Shown here piece after piece: positions 1 to 7,723 of a stretch of DNA of 64,000 nt; within the stretch, counting starts at the first letter, position 1; each line of letters begins with the position of its first letter. The translations under genes were made by a program, and so were the position numbers. The DNA is from Paludibacter sp. (lineage in GTDB: Bacteria > Bacteroidota > Bacteroidia > Bacteroidales > Paludibacteraceae): positions 1 through 64,000 of the forward strand of contig JAQTUE010000013.1 of the NCBI GenBank assembly GCA_028710415.1, read 5' to 3'. Below the pieces are notes generated by a model. That model did not search any database, was not told the origin of the DNA, and saw only the letters and a list, made by a program, of their open reading frames with translations.

Positions 1-263
1 AATTAGTAATAGTTTTAAAGGGAGCTGGGAACTCCCGTTCAACATCCTGAAACGTGAAATTTAAATATAAAGTATTAATAAACAAAGGTAATCAAAGCTC
101 TTCCCGAAGGGAATTTAGTTCAACACATACTTATATAGGTATGTATTATCTATGTATTATCTATGTATTGTTTATATAATTAAAATATATTGTGTTTGTT
201 ATTTATAATTTCGAAGGTATTTCCAAGACATACCGAATTACGGAGGAAGATATTCTGTTCAGA
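1..263. other. Non-coding left edge with two hairpins and an 11-nt tandem repeat
   Basis: No gene is visible. GGGAG (20-24) pairs with CTCCC (32-36), and TTCCC (101-105) pairs with GGGAA (109-113). The unit TATGTATTATC is repeated about three times at 140-170, the last copy imperfect. The hairpins could be the terminator region of a gene left of the window, but neither is followed by a clean T-run. The role is unknown. Confidence 0.5.
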
Positions 264-395
264 GTTTGAAAGGTTTGAAAAGTTTGATGTTTGATGTTTG
301 ATGTTTGAAAGGTTTGGGGTCTCTTGGAATCGGAATTTTCACTACGTTTCGATTTGAAAGGTAACGTGTTCAATGTTCCGCGTTCCGTGTTTTTA
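264..395. repeat. GTTTGAAAG and GTTCCGCGTTCC low-complexity repeats
   Basis: Short direct repeats of the type GTTTGAAAG / TTTGATG (264-320) are followed by a TTCCGCGTTCCGTGTT string (374-390). The same two families recur at 34690-34910, 35173-35215 (opposite orientation), 35590-35650 and 36492-36790, always between genes. They have no coding capacity. The function is unknown. Confidence 0.75.
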
Positions 396-420
396 GGAAT
401 GAAGCATTCTGCAATTGGAA

Positions 421-616
421 TAGAACTCTATTAACCAATCAACCAGTCAACTCAATTAGCCATTTAATCAATTAACCCAATTAACTCAATTAACTCAATC
501 AACCAATCAACCAATCAACCAATTAACCAATCAACCAATTAACTAATTAACCGATCAACCAATTAACCAATTAACTAATTAACCAATCAACCTAATTAAC
601 TAATCAACCAAATAAA
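421..616. repeat. AACCAATCAACCAATTAAC tandem repeat
   Basis: About 195 bases of degenerate 6-8 nt units (AACCAATC, AACCAATT, AACTAATT, AACTCAATT) read in one orientation. The reverse complement (TTGATTGGTTGATT) recurs between two small nucleotidyltransferase genes at 35518-35572. There is no coding potential on this strand. It ends about 150 nt before the first real gene. Confidence 0.85.
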
Positions 617-763
617 TAGTATAACGGCCATATAAAAGAATAATCAGTACTTTTTATTCGTAATTTATTCTTATTTTTGTATCCTATTGTGATTACTCTG
701 CTGTTCAGGCTGTGTAATGTGAATAATGTTTATGAATCTCTTTTTGAAAATTGTAAGTATTCG

Positions 764-2098
764 ATGAAGATAGCAATTGTAGGAACCGGTTATGTAGGGT
801 TAGTTTCAGGAACGTGTTTTGCGGAAATGGGTGTGGATGTGACTTGTGTGGATGTTGATGTGCCGAAAATTGAGAACCTGAAGAATGGAATTATCCCGAT
901 CTACGAACCCGGTTTGGAAGATATGGTTTTACGCAACCTGAAAGCCGAACGCCTGCATTTTACTACCCGGTTAACCGAAATCCTGCATGATGTACAGGTT
1001 ATATTCAGCGCGGTAGGTACACCTCCAGATGCTGATGGCAGTGCCGATTTGAAATATGTGCTGGAAGTGGCACGGACAATTGGTCAAAACATGCAACAAT
1101 ATGTATTGCTGGTTACCAAAAGTACTGTCCCGGTGGGCACTGCGGCGTTAATACGTCAGACCATTCAGGCTGAACTGGATAAACGGGAAGTTTCTATTGA
1201 ATTCGATGTCGCTTCGAATCCTGAATTCCTGAAAGAAGGCGATGCCATCAAGGACTTTATGAGTCCGGACAGGGTAGTGGTAGGCGTTGAAAGTGAAAAG
1301 GCGCGGGATTTAATTACCCGTCTGTACCGTCCGTTCCTGTTGAATAATTTCAGGGTGATCTTTATGGATATCCTCTCTGCGGAGATGACAAAATATGCTG
1401 CCAACGCGATGCTGGCAACCCGTATCAGCTTTATGAACGATATGGCCAACCTGTGCGAGTTGGTGGGTGCTGATGTGAACATGGTACGCAAGGGTATTGG
1501 TTCCGACCAGCGAATCGGGGGTAAATTCCTCTATGCCGGCTGCGGATACGGTGGTTCCTGTTTTCCGAAAGATGTAAAGGCCCTGATCCAGACTGCTGAA
1601 CAAAACGGCTATGAATTACGGGTCCTCAAAGCCGTGGAAGAAGTAAATGCCTATCAAAAGCAGGTGCTGTTCCACAAACTGCAGAAACATTTCAATGGTG
1701 AGCTCTCCGGCAAAACTATTTGTATCTGGGGGTTATCCTTCAAACCGAACACCGACGACATGCGTGAGGCACCGGCCCTGGTATTAATCGAAAAACTACT
1801 CGGTGCAGGCTGCAAGGTCCGAGCCTTTGACCCGGTAGCTATCCCCGAAGCTAAGCATCTGGTGAAAGCCAACATGACTGCCGTGGATACTTCCAGCCTT
1901 TATTTTGCCAACGACATTTACGATGCGGTACTGGATGCTGACGCACTGCTCCTGGTGACTGAATGGAAAGAATTCCGCATGCCAAGCTGGGGAGTGGTGA
2001 AGAAAAGCATGAAAGGTCCGCTGATCATTGACGGGAGAAATATCTACGATAAGGAGGAGATGAAGGAGATGGGGTTCATCTACGATCCAATAGGATAA
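764..2098 (+). CDS. ugd: UDP-glucose 6-dehydrogenase
   Basis: Oxidises UDP-glucose to UDP-glucuronate with two NAD+, giving the acidic sugar precursor for capsule or O-polysaccharide in the cytoplasm. The 444-residue protein has the N-terminal Rossmann motif GTGYVG (residues 7-12), the TKSTVPVGT segment and the catalytic cysteine C266 in YGGSCFPKD. The C-terminal UDP-binding domain contains GLSFKPNTDD. The ATG at 764 is chosen because MKIAIVGTGYVG is the family N-terminus; an upstream in-frame TTG (677) adds 29 unrelated residues. A TATTTTTG (672-679) resembles a Bacteroidota -7 box but lacks a clear -33 element. The GC content is clearly higher than in the cassettes downstream. Confidence 0.95.
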   Translation: MKIAIVGTGYVGLVSGTCFAEMGVDVTCVDVDVPKIENLKNGIIPIYEPGLEDMVLRNLKAERLHFTTRLTEILHDVQVIFSAVGTPPDADGSADLKYVLEVARTIGQNMQQYVLLVTKSTVPVGTAALIRQTIQAELDKREVSIEFDVASNPEFLKEGDAIKDFMSPDRVVVGVESEKARDLITRLYRPFLLNNFRVIFMDILSAEMTKYAANAMLATRISFMNDMANLCELVGADVNMVRKGIGSDQRIGGKFLYAGCGYGGSCFPKDVKALIQTAEQNGYELRVLKAVEEVNAYQKQVLFHKLQKHFNGELSGKTICIWGLSFKPNTDDMREAPALVLIEKLLGAGCKVRAFDPVAIPEAKHLVKANMTAVDTSSLYFANDIYDAVLDADALLLVTEWKEFRMPSWGVVKKSMKGPLIIDGRNIYDKEEMKEMGFIYDPIG

Positions 2099-2190
2099 GA
2101 CAGATTTACACAGATCGAAGACAGATTAACACAGATAAGAGAATACAGATTTACGCAGATTAAAGACAGATAAGAAAACATAGATAAGAA
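2099..2190. repeat. ACAGATTAACACAGATAAG array, copy 1
   Basis: Degenerate repeats of ACAGATTTACACAGAT / ACAGATAAG fill the whole gap between ugd and the next gene, starting directly after the ugd stop codon. The same family fills 2572-2775 and 3854-4002. Confidence 0.85.
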
Positions 2191-2571
2191 ATGGAAGAGT
2201 TTTTGTTTAAAGATGAAGGCTATAAAATTATAGGGTGTTTCTATACTGTGTATAATACTTTGGGTTATGGATTCCTGGAATCAGTTTATCAGGAGGCTTT
2301 GGCAAAGGAATTTGAAAAGAATAACATTCCCTGTGTCTGGGAACAAAAAGTTGAAATCTATTACAATGAAGAGAAGCTTAAGAAGCATTTTAAAGCTGAT
2401 TTTATTTGCTACAATGAAATCATCGTTGAAACAAAAGCTCAAAAGTTTATTGTCAAAACAGATATCGATCAGGTTATTAATTATCTTAGAGCTACTAAAA
2501 TCAAAGTGGCATATCTGGTTAACTTTGGAGCACCTAAACTATATTATAAAAGATTGATAAATACAGATTAA
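2191..2571 (+). CDS. GxxExxY family protein (PDDEXK-like fold)
   Basis: A 126-residue protein with the family-defining motif GFLESVY (about residues 27-33), followed by a conserved block with YNEEKLKKHFKADF, IIVETKA and INYLRATK. The GxxExxY family (PF13366-like) is common in Bacteroidota and Planctomycetes and is related to PDDEXK nucleases. The D..ExK-like residues here (ADF, then VETKA) fit that fold. Its biological role is unproven. It sits alone between two ACAGATAA arrays inside a sugar-nucleotide locus and looks like an inserted accessory gene, not a glycan enzyme. Confidence 0.85.
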   Translation: MEEFLFKDEGYKIIGCFYTVYNTLGYGFLESVYQEALAKEFEKNNIPCVWEQKVEIYYNEEKLKKHFKADFICYNEIIVETKAQKFIVKTDIDQVINYLRATKIKVAYLVNFGAPKLYYKRLINTD

Positions 2572-2775
2572 AATACAGATAATCACAGAAAAGAAAAAAA
2601 TACAGATTAACACAGATAAGAGAATACAGATAAACACAGATCTACACAGATAATATAAAAATAGATAAACACAGATAAGAAAATATAGATATCGGGTCTT
2701 ATCTGTGAAAATCTATTTTATATTATCTGTGTTAATCAGTCTTCATTCTGTGGAAATCATTTTCTTCAATCAATG
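2572..2775. repeat. ACAGATAAG array with inverted end, copy 2
   Basis: Forward units (AACACAGATAAG and variants) run to about 2690. The orientation then flips: CTTATCTGTG at 2698-2707, then ATTATCTGTGTTAATC and ATTTTCTTCAATC just before gmd. The forward and inverted parts could pair into a long imperfect hairpin. The inverted part contains an open GTG frame that extends gmd upstream; this extension is taken as spurious. Confidence 0.8.
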
Positions 2776-2797
2776 CAAATCACAAATAAATATTAGA

Positions 2798-3853
2798 ATG
2801 AATAAAAAAGTCGCATTAATTACAGGTATTACTGGACAGGATGGCGCTTATTTGGCACAATTCCTTTTAAATAAAAATTATACTGTATACGGAACCTTTC
2901 GGCGGCTTTCAACACCTAATTTCTGGAGATTACAATACCTGAATATATTTGATGACATCGAACTTTTACCCTGTGATTTATTGGACAGCTATTCCATTAT
3001 CGAAACATTAAGAGCCAGCAAGCCTGATGAAATTTATAATTTAGGTGCCCAGAGTTTTGTGGGAGCATCATTTGAACAACCGATAGCATCCGGTGAAATT
3101 ACCGGGTTAGGTGTCGCCAAATTGTTGGAAGCTATTCGGTTAGTTGTTCCGGAAGCACGTTTTTATCAGGCATCTACCAGCGAAATGTATGGGGATAACA
3201 ATCATTCATTTCAGGATGAAAATACCGAATTCTGTCCTTCTAGTCCCTATGCAGCCGCAAAATTATATGCCCACAGCATGGTAAATATTTACAGGAAAGG
3301 TTATGGAATTTTTGCATCAACAGGCATTTTGTTTAATCATGAATCTCCACTCAGAGGTATTGAATTTGTGACACGAAAGATTACAAATGCTGTAGCGAAG
3401 ATTAAACTGGGTTTGGAAACTACCCTTGAATTGGGTAATTTGGATGCCCGCAGGGATTGGGGATATGCTCCCGAATACGTGGAGGCCATGTGGATGATTT
3501 TACAAAGTGACAAGGCGGATGATTTTGTGATTGCAACAAATGAAACTCATTCCATCCAGGAATTTATTGAAAGGGCATTTACCAGGGTTGGACTTAACTG
3601 GGAAGATCATGTACAGGTGAATGAAAAATTCATCAGGCCTGTGGATGTGAATTATTTGAAAGGAAATTATGATAAGAGTCATAAAATATTAGGATGGGAG
3701 CCTAAAACCAGGTTTACCGATTTGGTGGACCTCATGGTGGATAAAGATCTGGAGCGTTGGACAAACTGGCAAAATGGAGTTCATTTCTCGTGGGATGCAT
3801 GGAACTATCCGAATGAGAAGAAGATTTTATCACGTAAACTGAAATATGATTAA
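2798..3853 (+). CDS. gmd: GDP-mannose 4,6-dehydratase
   Basis: Converts GDP-D-mannose to GDP-4-keto-6-deoxy-D-mannose, the branch point to GDP-fucose, GDP-rhamnose and GDP-perosamine. The 351-residue extended SDR protein has the NADP-binding TGITGQDG (residues 9-16), the catalytic S/T-E pair in STSEMYG (126-132) and Y151-xxx-K155. The GITGQDGAYLA start and the NHESPLRG segment are typical of this family. The ATG at 2798 is chosen; the frame is open upstream to a GTG at 2705, but that part is translated repeat DNA. No fucose synthase or Rmd reductase is seen nearby. The best partner is the perosamine-synthase-like aminotransferase at 24355. Confidence 0.93.
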   Translation: MNKKVALITGITGQDGAYLAQFLLNKNYTVYGTFRRLSTPNFWRLQYLNIFDDIELLPCDLLDSYSIIETLRASKPDEIYNLGAQSFVGASFEQPIASGEITGLGVAKLLEAIRLVVPEARFYQASTSEMYGDNNHSFQDENTEFCPSSPYAAAKLYAHSMVNIYRKGYGIFASTGILFNHESPLRGIEFVTRKITNAVAKIKLGLETTLELGNLDARRDWGYAPEYVEAMWMILQSDKADDFVIATNETHSIQEFIERAFTRVGLNWEDHVQVNEKFIRPVDVNYLKGNYDKSHKILGWEPKTRFTDLVDLMVDKDLERWTNWQNGVHFSWDAWNYPNEKKILSRKLKYD

Positions 3854-4002
3854 CGCAGATAAGAAAACACAGATAAAGAAACACAGATAAAGAAACACAG
3901 ATAAAGAAACACAGATAAGATAACACAGATAAACGCAGATGAAAATTCAGATACAAGGTCTTATCTGTGTAAATCATTTTCTTCAATCTGTGTAAATTCA
4001 AA
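3854..4002. repeat. ACAGATAAG array with inverted end, copy 3
   Basis: Six or more forward units (AACACAGATAAAGA type) start immediately at the gmd stop codon, followed by the inverted segment GTCTTATCTGTGTAAATC and TTTTCTTCAATCTGTG before wzt. The layout matches the array upstream of gmd, so gmd is bracketed by two similarly organised arrays. Confidence 0.85.
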
Positions 4003-4007
4003 TAAAG

Positions 4008-5282
4008 ATGACAGCTATTAAATTTGAAAATATATCCAAGCAATACCGCCTGGGCATGGTATCCACCCAAACCCTGAGCCATGACTTGAACCGGTGGTGG
4101 CAAACCAGTATCCGTGGAAAGGAAGATCCCTACCTGACAATTGGGGACGTAAACGACCGATCTAAAAAAGCGGAGAGCGATTATGTCTGGGCACTAAAGG
4201 ATATTAATTTTGAAGTTCAACAGGGAGATGTATTAGGCATTATTGGGAAAAATGGTTCCGGCAAATCCACCCTTCTTAAAATTCTCTCCAAAATTACTGC
4301 CCCTACCACAGGCACCATTCATCATGCCGGGCGGATAGCTGCTTTGCTGGAAGTAGGTACGGGTTTTCATCCTGAAATGACTGGGCGCGAGAATATCTAC
4401 CTCAACGGTGCCATTCTGGGTATGTCCAAGGCCGAAATTAAAGGCAAACTGGATGAGATTATTGATTTCTCTGGGATTGAACGCTATATTGATACTCCTT
4501 CCAAGCGTTATTCCAGCGGTATGTATGTACGACTTGGTTTTGCCATTGCCGCCCACCTGGACCCTGAAATTATGATTGTGGACGAAGTACTGGCAGTGGG
4601 TGATGCTGAGTTTCAAAAGAAAGCCATTGGGAAAATGCAGGATGTAAGTAAAGGGGAGGGGAGAACAGTCCTGTTTGTGAGTCATAATATGGCAAGTATA
4701 AAAAAACTATGTACTAAAGGGTTGGTCTTGGCAAATGGAAGTTCTGTTTTTCTAGGAGATATTAACGATGCAGTAGATTTTTATATAGGTGATAATTATA
4801 CTGAAAATCCTCATTTGTATTTCAACGACTTATCCACTGCTCCTGGTAATGAGAACATACGAATTAAATCATTTGAAGTGTCACCTATTATTGGTAAAGA
4901 TATTCATGTTGAATCTGGACTTAATTTCAACTTGTGTTTTTACAATTATAAGATCAACATTATGATGGGTGTTACATTCGAACTTTCTACCATTGACGAT
5001 ATATGTGTATTTCATAGTGGTAAAGAAATAACTCCTAATAAAGACTCTAAAGAAGGGATGTATCAAATTCAATTTGAACTACCACCATATACATTAAATG
5101 CCGGTAAATATAAAATGAAACTTATATTTGGGGAAAATCAAAAATATGTACTTTGGATGAATGATAACGTCTTGAATTTTGAGATCGAAAATACTTTAAC
5201 AGGTCAAGGATATAATATGGCAACTTTACCAGGAATATTAAAACCATATATAGATTTCAAGCATAATTATTTTGTCAAATGA
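4008..5282 (+). CDS. wzt: Polysaccharide ABC transporter ATPase with C-terminal glycan-binding domain (Wzt)
   Basis: ATP-binding subunit of an O-antigen or capsule ABC exporter. The 424 residues carry Walker A GKNGSGKS (80-87), the signature YSSGM (168-172), Walker B IMIVDE (188-193) and the H-loop SHN (225-227). A C-terminal domain of about 160 residues, typical of Wzt proteins that read the glycan non-reducing end, follows. The partner permease Wzm is not in the window; it may lie to the left. Base composition changes inside the gene: two hand-counted 60-nt samples give about 45% GC in the ATPase part (4261-4320) and 27% in the C-terminal part (5101-5160). The stop overlaps the next start (ATGA). 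Confidence 0.92.
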   Translation: MTAIKFENISKQYRLGMVSTQTLSHDLNRWWQTSIRGKEDPYLTIGDVNDRSKKAESDYVWALKDINFEVQQGDVLGIIGKNGSGKSTLLKILSKITAPTTGTIHHAGRIAALLEVGTGFHPEMTGRENIYLNGAILGMSKAEIKGKLDEIIDFSGIERYIDTPSKRYSSGMYVRLGFAIAAHLDPEIMIVDEVLAVGDAEFQKKAIGKMQDVSKGEGRTVLFVSHNMASIKKLCTKGLVLANGSSVFLGDINDAVDFYIGDNYTENPHLYFNDLSTAPGNENIRIKSFEVSPIIGKDIHVESGLNFNLCFYNYKINIMMGVTFELSTIDDICVFHSGKEITPNKDSKEGMYQIQFELPPYTLNAGKYKMKLIFGENQKYVLWMNDNVLNFEIENTLTGQGYNMATLPGILKPYIDFKHNYFVK

Positions 5283-5680
5283 ATAAACCTGAGATCATCC
5301 AATTACCTAAAATTCTTGATCGACGTGGAAATCTTACGTTTATTGAAGGTAATCAACATATTCCTTTTGAGATAAAAAGAACGTACTGGATTTATGATGT
5401 ACCTGGGGGTGAAATAAGGGGAGGACACGCTTTTAGAGAGCAAAAAGAATTTATAGTCGCATTATCAGGAAGTTTTGACATAGTTGTAGATGATTGTAAA
5501 AATAAAACAATCTATCATTTGAATCGTTCCTATAATGGTTTATATATACCTAATGGATATTGGCGACATATCGATAACTTTTCAACAAATTCCTTAGCTT
5601 TAGTAATAGCATCAACTAATTTTAGTATGGATGATTATATTATTGATTATGAACAATATTATGCTGAATATATTAAATGA
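5279..5680 (+). CDS. FdtA/QdtA-like cupin (sugar 3,4-ketoisomerase family), first copy
   Basis: A 133-residue cupin of the WxcM/FdtA/QdtA family, which isomerises dTDP-4-keto-6-deoxyglucose to the 3-keto sugar. It shows the family blocks RGNLTFIE, IKRTYWIYDVPGG and RGGHAF. Where the second copy downstream has HAH, this one has HAF, so one of the paired histidines found in the characterised ketoisomerases is missing. It may be a divergent isomerase or a non-catalytic partner. It is translationally coupled on both sides (ATGA overlaps with wzt and with the second cupin). Confidence 0.85.
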   Translation: MNKPEIIQLPKILDRRGNLTFIEGNQHIPFEIKRTYWIYDVPGGEIRGGHAFREQKEFIVALSGSFDIVVDDCKNKTIYHLNRSYNGLYIPNGYWRHIDNFSTNSLALVIASTNFSMDDYIIDYEQYYAEYIK

Positions 5681-6102
5681 AAGATGCTAGAAATTTAAAA
5701 ATAAATGATTGTTCAATCATTGAATTGGATAAACATCATCATGAAAAAGGTAATATATCTGTAGTAGAAAATGGGAATGAAGTTCCTTTTGATATAAAAC
5801 GGATTTATTATCTTTATGACGTTCCAGGTGGTGAAGCTCGTGGTGGACATGCCCATAAAAACTTGAAACAAATGATTATCGCTGCTAGTGGTAGTTTCAG
5901 TGTAACAATTGATGATGGAACAAAAAAAAAAACATTTATGCTCAATCGTCCTTTTCAAGGTCTGTTGATAGTACCAGGTATATGGAGAGAACTTGATGAT
6001 TTTTCCTCAGGATCAGTTTGTTTGGTGTTAGCCTCTGAACATTTTGAAGAAGAGGATTATTTAAGGAATTATGAATATTTTAAGAATTTTAAACATGTTT
6101 GA
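5677..6102 (+). CDS. FdtA/QdtA-like dTDP-4-keto-6-deoxyhexose 3,4-ketoisomerase, second copy
   Basis: A 141-residue paralogue of the preceding cupin, with IKRIYYLYDVPGG and an intact RGGHAHK motif holding both histidines expected for ketoisomerase activity. With the aminotransferase at 8657 and the acetyltransferase at 7039 it would form an FdtA-FdtB-FdtC type route to a dTDP-3-acetamido-3,6-dideoxyhexose (Fuc3NAc or Qui3NAc). Sequence alone does not tell me which epimer is made. It starts on an ATGA overlap with the first copy and overlaps the next gene by a few bases. Confidence 0.87.
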   Translation: MKDARNLKINDCSIIELDKHHHEKGNISVVENGNEVPFDIKRIYYLYDVPGGEARGGHAHKNLKQMIIAASGSFSVTIDDGTKKKTFMLNRPFQGLLIVPGIWRELDDFSSGSVCLVLASEHFEEEDYLRNYEYFKNFKHV

Positions 6103-7030
6103 ATTAAAGATTTATCACCTTGAAAATAAAAAAGAATGGGATGATTTAATCAAGAAATCAAAGAATGGGACATTTCTTTTTTTTAGGGATTATATGGATT
6201 ATCATTCTTCTAGATTTCAGGATATGTCTTTTTTAATATATCGTAAAGGAAAATTAGAAGCAGTAATGCCCGGTAATAGAGTTGACGATATTTTTTATTC
6301 GCATCAAGGTTTAACATACGGAGGACTTATACTAACAAATAAGATAACAACTATTGAAGTATTAGATATTTTTATTTTAATCAATGAAAGCTTAAAACAA
6401 TTTGGAATTAATACAGTAATCTACAAGGCTATTCCAGCCATTTATCATAATACACCTTCGGATGAAGATATTTATGCATTATTCTTATTGAAAGCAGAAA
6501 AAATTATATGTAATATATCTTCAACAATATTTCAAAGCAATAAAATCAGATTTATAGAATCAAGAAAAAGTGGTTTAAGAAAAAGTACTAAAGAAGGAGT
6601 TATTGTGAAAGAGGGTGATGATTTTACTGAGTTTTGGGAAATGCTTAGTGGAAATTTAAACTCTAAATTCCAAACGAAGCCAGCACATTCGCTGGAAGAA
6701 ATTGTTTTGTTACAATCAAGATTTCCAGAAAATATAAAATTATTTATTGCAGAATTGCATACAAATATAATTGCAGGAACAGTTATTTTCTTAATGAACC
6801 AAACTATTCATGTCCAATATATTTGTGCCAATGAAATTGGCAAATCTATTGGTGCACTTGATTTGCTTTTTGACTCATTAATCAATAATTTGTTTATTAA
6901 TATTCCTTATTTTGATTTTGGTCATTCAAATGAAGAGATGGGTAATTATTTGAATAAGAAATTAATTTTTCAGAAGGAAGGATTTGGAGGAAGAGGCATA
7001 GTTTACGAAGTTTACAAGTATAATTTATAA
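6095..7030 (+). CDS. FemAB/GNAT-like acyltransferase
   Basis: A 311-residue protein resembling the GNAT-fold FemAB-like proteins found in polysaccharide loci, which transfer an acyl or aminoacyl group to a sugar. Recognisable features are the early LENKKEWDDLIKKS, an acceptor-type LTYGGLI segment, the central RKSGLRKSTKEGV and the C-terminal HVQYICANEIGKS, FDFGHS and EGFGGRG blocks. The ATG at 6095 fits the start of the domain; an in-frame ATG at 6071 lies inside the previous gene. It probably modifies the amino sugar made by its neighbours, but the donor is unknown. Confidence 0.65.
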   Translation: MFELKIYHLENKKEWDDLIKKSKNGTFLFFRDYMDYHSSRFQDMSFLIYRKGKLEAVMPGNRVDDIFYSHQGLTYGGLILTNKITTIEVLDIFILINESLKQFGINTVIYKAIPAIYHNTPSDEDIYALFLLKAEKIICNISSTIFQSNKIRFIESRKSGLRKSTKEGVIVKEGDDFTEFWEMLSGNLNSKFQTKPAHSLEEIVLLQSRFPENIKLFIAELHTNIIAGTVIFLMNQTIHVQYICANEIGKSIGALDLLFDSLINNLFINIPYFDFGHSNEEMGNYLNKKLIFQKEGFGGRGIVYEVYKYNL

Positions 7031-7038
7031 GATTGCAT

Positions 7039-7713
7039 ATGGAACTTAAAAAGCTTATTATTGTTGGAATTGGTGAAACTTCAAATCTGGCATATGAGTA
7101 TTTTACTCATGATTCAGATTATACAGTGGTAGCATTTGCGGTAGAAAGCGGATTCTATAATTGTAATTATTTTCTTGGTCTTCCAATATTTAAAATAGAA
7201 GAAATTACAGACTTCTTTTCACCACAAGAATTTTATGTATTCATTGCAATTAGTTCAACTAATTTTAATCGATTAAGAACTCGACTTTACGACATATGTA
7301 AAACTCAAGGTTATAGGATAGCATCCTATGTTAGTTCAAAAGCTTTTGTTTGGCATAATGTTGAAATTGGAGAAAACTGTTTTATTTTAGAAAATAATAC
7401 ACTTCAACCTTTTGTTAAAGTAGGAAATAATGTTACTTTGTGGAGTGGAAATCACATAGGACATCAAAGTATTATTCATGATAATTGTTTTATTACTTCT
7501 CATGTAGTGATTTCTGGTTTTTGTGAAATAGGGACAAACTGTTTTATCGGGGTTAATTCTTCAATTGCAAATAATATAATTATAGCTGATGACTGCTTAA
7601 TTAGTTTAGGATCTGTAATCTCTGAAAATACTGAAGAAAACGGAATTTATAAGGGTAATCCAGCAAAAAGGCACTCTTTATCTGCAAAGACATATTATAA
7701 TTTAAACGAATAA
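7039..7713 (+). CDS. PglD/NeuD-like sugar O/N-acetyltransferase (left-handed beta helix)
   Basis: A 224-residue acetyltransferase. The N-terminal part has a Rossmann-like nucleotide-sugar binding start (LIIVGIGETS). The C-terminal part is an imperfect hexapeptide-repeat beta helix (VEIGENCFI, VKVGNNVTL, CEIGTNCFIGVNSSI) ending in GIYKGNPAKR. Proteins of this kind acetylate 4- or 3-amino sugars with acetyl-CoA. Its place between the FdtA-like and FdtB-like genes suggests the FdtC step, but FdtC enzymes usually have a different layout, so this is inference. The ATG at 7039 is preferred to a TTG two codons upstream. Confidence 0.82.
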   Translation: MELKKLIIVGIGETSNLAYEYFTHDSDYTVVAFAVESGFYNCNYFLGLPIFKIEEITDFFSPQEFYVFIAISSTNFNRLRTRLYDICKTQGYRIASYVSSKAFVWHNVEIGENCFILENNTLQPFVKVGNNVTLWSGNHIGHQSIIHDNCFITSHVVISGFCEIGTNCFIGVNSSIANNIIIADDCLISLGSVISENTEENGIYKGNPAKRHSLSAKTYYNLNE

Positions 7714-7723
7714 TATTACTTTT

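Noticed and set aside
421..616. Possible CRISPR array
   Set aside because: There are no spacers of constant length and no cas genes; units are 6-8 nt low-complexity DNA. The same holds for the arrays at 2572, 37396 and 43393.
677..763. In-frame extension of ugd from a TTG
   Set aside because: The 29 added residues match nothing in the family, and the conserved N-terminus starts exactly at the ATG at 764.
2705..2797. In-frame extension of gmd from a GTG with a hydrophobic, signal-like start
   Set aside because: It is translated repeat DNA (ATCTGTG units). Gmd is cytoplasmic and its Rossmann motif begins right after the ATG at 2798.
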